Shown piece by piece: positions 31,430-36,208 of a DNA stretch of 36,208 nt. The notes beneath the pieces were generated by a model. That model was given only the letters and a program-made list of their open reading frames with translations. It was not told the DNA's origin and did no database searches. Where the stretch lies: positions 1-36,208 of the forward strand of contig UQKC01000022.1 of assembly GCA_900541495.1 (NCBI GenBank), written 5' to 3'. The stretch's first letter is position 1, and every line of letters begins with the position of its first letter. Origin of the DNA: an uncultured Ruminococcus sp. GTDB lineage: Bacteria > Bacillota > Clostridia > Oscillospirales > Ruminococcaceae. A program made the translations under genes and the position numbers.

Positions 31430-34400
31430 ATGCATAAAAACAAAGCCTTATCAAGGGATAAACGTGTGAAAGAGCGTCCGCTGATCTCGAAGATAATGAT
31501 GTCGATGATACTGCTCGGACTGCTCGAGGTAACGATATTCGGGATAAGAATGCTCGCGAGCGGAGAGCTTAGCTATATAAGAAAATACTGCTATAATTTT
31601 CTCACGGAAAAGACTGAGAACCGCGCGAGCTATGTTGAAAACACGCTCACGCAGAAGACCTCGCTCGTTTATGAAGCGGCATTGAAGATAAACGATATCA
31701 CGGAAAGCTATCTCGATGAGAACGGGCTTTCGCCCGATGCTCTTAAAACCGATAAAAATGTCAATAAGGAAATATCGGCGCGCTCGGCTGAAACGCTTAT
31801 CTCGCTCATAAGGCGCGATATGGTGAATGATGCGTTCATTATCCTTGATACGGGCGAGCTTTACAGCAGTGACAAGGGTGAAGTCCGCGCAGGCATTTAC
31901 CTCCGCGATACCGATGTTTATACGAACAGCACCGACGACTACAAGGATATCTACCTTGAAATGGGCAGCTCCGAGCTTGCGTATTCGCTCGGAACGCCGC
32001 TCGATTTCGAGTGGTCGCCGCATCTGACGATAGACGCAGACAATGATTACAGCTTCTATACAGTGCCGATGGAAACCTATTCGACAAATTCGCGGCAGCC
32101 GATATATAACCTTGGCTACTGGAGCGGTTTGTCGAAGATATCGCTTTCGGCAAGCAAGAGCCTTAAATATACGCTTCCGCTCGTCACCTCGGACGGCGAG
32201 GTATACGGCGTTATCGGCATAGGACTTATCGAGAAATATCTCCTCACGAATATGCCTGCGAACGACTTTTTCAGCACTTCCGCCTGCTATATGATAGGAA
32301 AGGATATCGAGGGCGATGGCGTTTATGAGCCGATAATCCATTCGGGCGCGATTTACAACCGACTTGTCACTTCGCAAACCGTCTTTGACGAAAATGCCGA
32401 ATCAAACAATAACGTTTACCGCTTCAATATTGACGGAAAAAGTTATTCGCTCGGCGCGATACACAGAATGACGCTCTACAACTCCGGTTCACCGTATATA
32501 AATCAGCACTGGGCGCTCGTTTCGGCGGCAAGCACTTCAAGCGTTATGAGCATTTACGACTTCCTTATGAAAGTCTTCATTGTTTCCGTTATCATAACGA
32601 TCGCCTGCTGTATCCTCTTCTCTGTTTACACGGGCAAGAGGATAAGCGACCCTGTTGCGAAGATGATAACGGCCCTCGACAACGCGCAGAACGATATGGA
32701 TTCCGTTCTCACGTTCGGTCAGACGGGAATTTCCGAAATAGACAAGCTTGCGCTCTCAATAATCCGTTTGCAGGTCAATGCGAACGAGTATGCTTCGCGA
32801 ATTTCAAAGATAATCACCCTCACCGACAGCAGTATCGGTATCTTTATGATCCATTTGAACGATCATACCGTTTATGTCAGCGAGAGCCTTACCGATATCC
32901 TCGGTTTTGATGATATTCCGCACAAGGACATTGTTATTTCGGAGGAGAAATTCCAAGAACAGCTCAGATGGATCGACAAAGAGCAGAAAGCCCTTGATCC
33001 TGACTTTAACACCGATTCGCCCGAAGCAATGAAAAATCTTAAATCAGGCAAAAGCATCGAGATAAGAAGCGAAAGGGACGGCGTGGAAACTTGGTTCAGG
33101 TTCACGATATCCGTTCTCAACGATGATATTATCGGTCTTGTTCAGGATATAACCGAGAGCGTCACCGAGAAAAAGCAGATCGCACAGCATAAGGACGATG
33201 AATACACAGAAAAGCTCGTCAAGGCGAACAAGGCGCTCCGTGATGCATATTCCAACGCCAAGAGAGCCGATAACGCAAAGACGGACTTCCTTTCAAGAAT
33301 GAGCCACGATATCCGAACCCCGATGAACGCTATCATCGGTATGACCGTTATCGCGAACTCGCACATTGACGATAAGGAAAAGGTCGAGGACTGCCTTGAC
33401 AAAATTTCCGTTTCGGGCAACTATCTGCTTTCGATAATAAACGATGTCCTCGATATGAGCAAGATAGAATCGGGAAAATTCACCCTCAACGAAGAAAATA
33501 TCAACCTCTGCAAAATGCTTGACGGCTTTATGGAGATCGTTAAGACAGCGGCAAAGGAAAAACATCACACGCTCACGCTCAATAAACACGATATCGTACA
33601 CGAAAATATTATCGGCGACAGCCTGCGTTTGCAGCAGATGTTTGTAAATATCGTCAGCAACTCGATAAAATACACCAACGACGGCGGAAATATCACCATA
33701 GACGTTACCGAAAAAGCGGTTGGAAACAAGAATGTCGGCTGCTATGAGTTCGTTTTCAGAGATAACGGCATAGGAATGTCGGAAGAATTCCTGAAAAACA
33801 TCTTCGAGCCGTTTGAGCGTGCCGAGGACGAACGCGTCGGCAAACAGCAGGGTACAGGTCTTGGAATGGCAATAACCTATAACCTCGTCAAGATGATGAA
33901 CGGCGAGATACACGTTGACAGTAAGCTAGGCGAGGGCTCAGTGTTCACTGTTACTATCTTCTTTAAAATAGGAAGTGATGCAGAGGAGCAGGTTTCGACC
34001 TCTTCCTATAACGGAGTAAAGGAACTCCAAAGCGCAGATTACAGCGGCGAAAGAATACTCCTCGTTGATGATAACGAGCTCAACCTCGAGATCGCGGAAG
34101 AGCTTCTCGAAATGACAGGACTCACCATAGATGAAGCCATGAATGGACTTGAAGCGGTTGAAAAGTTCAGAAACTCCGAGCAGGGCTTCTATAAACTTGT
34201 ATTTATGGATATACAGATGCCCGTGATGAACGGCTATGAAGCCGCAGAAACGATAAGAAAGCTTGACCGTCCCGACGCAAAGACCGTCCCAATAATCGCA
34301 ATGACGGCAGACGCATTTGCAGAAGACGTAAAGAAAGCGCATAATGCAGGAATGAACGAGCATATCGCAAAACCGCTCGATATAGGTAAGCTTGCGGCAG

Positions 34401-34432
34401 TTTTGAAAGAATGGCTGCCGAAGGAAAAGTAA
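31430..34432 (+). CDS. Hybrid sensor histidine kinase with receiver domain
   Basis: A 1000-residue membrane sensor. Membrane helix 1 (about 22-44) and helix 2 (about 380-400) enclose a 335-residue outer region of dCache-like character. HAMP follows (401-425), a PAS-like domain (about 465-575) and a coiled linker. HisKA carries the phospho-accepting His626 (FLSRMSHDIRTPMNAIIG). The HATPase domain has the N box VNIVSNSIKY (739-748), DNGIGM (778-783) and GTGLGMAI (808-815). The C-terminal receiver has Asp880-Asp881 and the phospho-acceptor Asp927 (FMDIQMPVMNG), with Lys981. No Hpt or DNA-binding domain is present, so phosphate must pass to separate proteins. ATG at 31430 is chosen, about 9 nt after AGGGGA; ATG at 31426 would give only three codons. 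It is co-transcribed with the binding lipoprotein. Confidence 0.93.
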   Translation: MHKNKALSRDKRVKERPLISKIMMSMILLGLLEVTIFGIRMLASGELSYIRKYCYNFLTEKTENRASYVENTLTQKTSLVYEAALKINDITESYLDENGLSPDALKTDKNVNKEISARSAETLISLIRRDMVNDAFIILDTGELYSSDKGEVRAGIYLRDTDVYTNSTDDYKDIYLEMGSSELAYSLGTPLDFEWSPHLTIDADNDYSFYTVPMETYSTNSRQPIYNLGYWSGLSKISLSASKSLKYTLPLVTSDGEVYGVIGIGLIEKYLLTNMPANDFFSTSACYMIGKDIEGDGVYEPIIHSGAIYNRLVTSQTVFDENAESNNNVYRFNIDGKSYSLGAIHRMTLYNSGSPYINQHWALVSAASTSSVMSIYDFLMKVFIVSVIITIACCILFSVYTGKRISDPVAKMITALDNAQNDMDSVLTFGQTGISEIDKLALSIIRLQVNANEYASRISKIITLTDSSIGIFMIHLNDHTVYVSESLTDILGFDDIPHKDIVISEEKFQEQLRWIDKEQKALDPDFNTDSPEAMKNLKSGKSIEIRSERDGVETWFRFTISVLNDDIIGLVQDITESVTEKKQIAQHKDDEYTEKLVKANKALRDAYSNAKRADNAKTDFLSRMSHDIRTPMNAIIGMTVIANSHIDDKEKVEDCLDKISVSGNYLLSIINDVLDMSKIESGKFTLNEENINLCKMLDGFMEIVKTAAKEKHHTLTLNKHDIVHENIIGDSLRLQQMFVNIVSNSIKYTNDGGNITIDVTEKAVGNKNVGCYEFVFRDNGIGMSEEFLKNIFEPFERAEDERVGKQQGTGLGMAITYNLVKMMNGEIHVDSKLGEGSVFTVTIFFKIGSDAEEQVSTSSYNGVKELQSADYSGERILLVDDNELNLEIAEELLEMTGLTIDEAMNGLEAVEKFRNSEQGFYKLVFMDIQMPVMNGYEAAETIRKLDRPDAKTVPIIAMTADAFAEDVKKAHNAGMNEHIAKPLDIGKLAAVLKEWLPKEK

Positions 34433-34449
34433 AAGTTGAATCGCACAAA

Positions 34450-34506
34450 AAAGCAAAGTTCAGGTCAAGCCTTTGAAAAGGTTTAACCTAAACTTTGCTT
34501 TTTTTG
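34450..34506. terminator. Terminator between the kinase and the symporter genes
   Basis: AAAGCAAAGTTCAGGT (34450-34465) pairs with ACCTAAACTTTGCTTT (34487-34502) with one bulged base, followed by a T run on the plus strand. The minus strand also ends in T residues, so it may serve both convergent genes. Confidence 0.85.
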
Positions 34507-34523
34507 CGTCGCTTCGCTTTATT

Positions 34524-35894
34524 TTACTTTGTAAAAGTTCTTACAATGCCTATTACAAACAGCACTATGACCATTATGGGGAGGACGTAGGTCATATAGC
34601 CTTTCATAAACTTCTGCATTTTCAGGCCCTTGCCCTCGTTGGCTTCGCTTTGGTAATTATCCCAGCCCCAGCCTTTTTTCGAGGTACAGAAAAGTATTAT
34701 CACGAGTGAGCCTAACGGGAGGATAAGGTTGCTGACGATGAAGTCTTCGAGGTCCATTATCGATGAACCCTCGCCCATTGGCTGTATTCCGCTGAGAATA
34801 TTGAATCCGAGGCAGCAGGGGAGTGAAAGCACGAAAAGAAGTATGCCGTTTATAAGGCAGGCTTTTTTTCTGCCCCAGCCGAAGAGGTCTACCGTGCAGG
34901 CGATTATCTCCTCAAACACTGCGAGGACGGTTGAAAGTGCTGCGAACGACATAAATACGAAGAAAAGGCTTCCCCAAAGTCTGCCGAGGGGGATATTATT
35001 GAAGATGTTCGGCAGGGTGATGAAGATAAGGCTCGGGCCGCTGTCAACGTCAACGCCATAGGCAAAGCAGGCGGGGAAGATGATGAGTCCCGATGATATC
35101 GCAACGACTGTATCGAGGATAGCAACGTTTATCGATTCGCTGAGGAGTGACTGCTCCTTGCCGATATAGCTTCCGAAGATAGCCATTGCGCCGATGCCGA
35201 GGCTGAGTGTGAAGAACGCCTGATTCATTGCGTTTACGACAATGCTGCCTATGCCGACATTCTTTACTTCTTCAAAGTTTGGTTTAAGGTAGAACGCAAG
35301 TCCCGCCTTGCCGCCCTCCATAAAGAAGCTGTTTATCGCGAGTATTACCATTATCGCAAGCAGGGCGAGCATCATAACCTTTGTAACGCGCTCAAGTCCG
35401 TTTTGCAGACCGATAGAGCATACGAGCATTGCTGCGACGATAACGACAGCAAGATAGAATACCATTACTGGCGCGTTGGAGAGCATCGTACTGAAATGCT
35501 CCGCAACGCCTGCGGAATCGAGTCCCGTCAGCTTTCCGCTCGCAGTTGATACGAAATAGCGCACCATCCAGCCTGCAACGGTCGTATAGAACATCATCAG
35601 CATATAAGCGCCGATCATTGCGACCTTGCCGTGGATATGCCAGACCGAGCCTTTCGGTTCAAGCTCCCGGTACATTTTTACGGGGCTTTTCTGTGCCGCT
35701 CTGCCTATGGAAAATTCCATTGTAAGTACGGGTATGCCGAGTATTGCGAGGAATATAAGATAGATGATCACGAAAACACCGCCGCCGTTTTCACCGACAA
35801 CGTAGGGAAACTTCCACACGTTTCCTATTCCGATTGCGCAGCCTGCACTTAAAAGAATAAATCCAAGTCGGCTGCCGAGTTTTTCCCTGTTCAT
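34524..35894 (-). CDS. Sodium:neurotransmitter symporter (NSS/SNF) family transporter
   Basis: A 456-residue membrane protein of the LeuT fold. The family signature in helix 1 is clear: LGFILLSAGCAIGIGNVWKF (10-29), then PYVVGENGGGVFVIIYL. The unwound Gly-rich stretch AIGIGN binds substrate and sodium. Later signs include AFFTLSLGIGAMAIFGSYI and FVFMSFAALSTVLAVFEEI, the latter matching helix 8 with its sodium-site Ser residues. About eleven helices are expected, common among bacterial members. These import amino acids or related amines with Na+; the substrate is unknown. GGAGGT lies about 10 nt before the ATG. It is monocistronic and convergent with the sensor kinase gene, with no evident functional link to it. 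Confidence 0.93.
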   Translation of the reverse strand: MNREKLGSRLGFILLSAGCAIGIGNVWKFPYVVGENGGGVFVIIYLIFLAILGIPVLTMEFSIGRAAQKSPVKMYRELEPKGSVWHIHGKVAMIGAYMLMMFYTTVAGWMVRYFVSTASGKLTGLDSAGVAEHFSTMLSNAPVMVFYLAVVIVAAMLVCSIGLQNGLERVTKVMMLALLAIMVILAINSFFMEGGKAGLAFYLKPNFEEVKNVGIGSIVVNAMNQAFFTLSLGIGAMAIFGSYIGKEQSLLSESINVAILDTVVAISSGLIIFPACFAYGVDVDSGPSLIFITLPNIFNNIPLGRLWGSLFFVFMSFAALSTVLAVFEEIIACTVDLFGWGRKKACLINGILLFVLSLPCCLGFNILSGIQPMGEGSSIMDLEDFIVSNLILPLGSLVIILFCTSKKGWGWDNYQSEANEGKGLKMQKFMKGYMTYVLPIMVIVLFVIGIVRTFTK

Positions 35895-36010
35895 TGAATT
35901 TTGACCTCCGAAATATTTTTGGCTTATGAAAAAATTTTCAAAACGCCCTCTTTTTCAGCTTTGAAAATTTATTCGGCACTTTTTGTCTGTATTCGGACAG
36001 ACTAAATGAT

Positions 36011-36039
36011 ATGATACTATCTATTCGCTTTTATGTCAA
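36011..36039 (-). promoter_or_regulatory. Promoter of the symporter gene
   Basis: On the minus strand TTGACA (36034-36039), 17 bp, TATCAT (36011-36016). A second TTGACA lies 11 bp further upstream in a tandem TTTATGTCAAG repeat (36030-36051). The leader is about 110 nt, and no structure stands out. Confidence 0.72.
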
Positions 36040-36160
36040 GTTTATGTCAAGCAAACGGTGCAAAATTCGGCCTTTTCCCGATAAAACAGCGATGTATTTG
36101 GGCAAAAAAACGAGTGCTGATTTAAACGGGTGAAACATTTTGCAGTGCATTTGATACTAA

Positions 36161-36208
36161 GGAAACGCTGATTAATACGTTTTTGCCATTTTTCAAAATG
36201 GCAAAACG
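36161..36208. mobile_element. MITE-like palindromic element (family 3), left end of a second copy
   Basis: The first 39 bases equal those of the element at 15136. The sequence then continues GGCAAAACG, which in the complete copy occurs 50 bp later, after a repeated TCAAAAT. This copy therefore seems to lack that 50-bp segment. TAA precedes it (36158-36160). It is cut by the window end. Confidence 0.72.

Overview
The window looks like chromosomal DNA of an anaerobic, fermentative Firmicute, most likely a Ruminococcus-like member of the Oscillospiraceae. This is inferred from gene content: an electron-bifurcating NfnAB transhydrogenase, a phosphofructokinase with pyrophosphate-type active-site residues, strong AGGAGG ribosome sites, canonical TTGACA/TATAAT promoters with 17-bp spacers, a CIRCE operator and a tRNA with an encoded CCA. 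No phage, CRISPR array, conjugative element or transposase gene was seen. The genes are mostly core metabolism; the unusual material is between them.

Layout. 57-2723 (-) is a calcium-type P-type ATPase. 2976-5211 (+) is nfnA-nfnB. 5699-7609 (-) is htpG behind a CIRCE operator. 7909-8545 (-) holds a GNAT acetyltransferase and tRNA-Ser(CGA). 8816-9769 (+) is a CmpB-type membrane protein. 10168-14189 (+) is a closely packed run: a TrkH/KtrB potassium channel subunit, a TrmN6-like tRNA methyltransferase, release factor 2 and a TtcA-like PP-loop enzyme, with TGATG stop-start overlaps at two junctions. 14337-15029 (+) is a secreted, membrane-anchored beta-rich protein. 15598-21680 (+) is gltB-gltD. 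21768-22274 (-) is a small unknown gene or remnant. 22643-25983 (+) is an operon of a GH25 lysozyme, a mutarotase-like protein and a FapA/DUF342 protein. 26436-27857 (-) pyruvate kinase and 28296-29510 (+) phosphofructokinase are divergent. 29964-34432 (+) is a solute-binding lipoprotein followed by a 1000-residue hybrid histidine kinase. 34524-35894 (-) is a sodium:neurotransmitter-type symporter.

Functional links. NfnAB exchanges electrons between NADH, ferredoxin and NADPH, and GltBD uses reductant to assimilate ammonia into glutamate; their flavin subunits NfnB and GltD are paralogues. The pfk/pyk pair covers two control points of glycolysis. The solute-binding lipoprotein sits directly before a sensor kinase with no permease or ATPase gene in the window, which suggests ligand sensing rather than uptake.

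Intergenic DNA is dense in repeats. Three families of transposase-less palindromic elements (125-193 bp) have TAA at their right edge, and two have TAA on both sides; two of the families have a second copy cut by a window edge. A separate composite element, bounded by CTGTAGGGGACGGG inverted ends with a central hairpin, occurs downstream of nfnB/htpG, between fapA and pyk in opposite orientation, and in degenerate form after pfk. The pyk transcript is predicted to have a structured leader of about 170 nt with a stem-loop between the Shine-Dalgarno sequence and the start codon. The composite elements and this leader are the best candidates here for undescribed biology. All assignments come from reading motifs by eye; no database search was possible.
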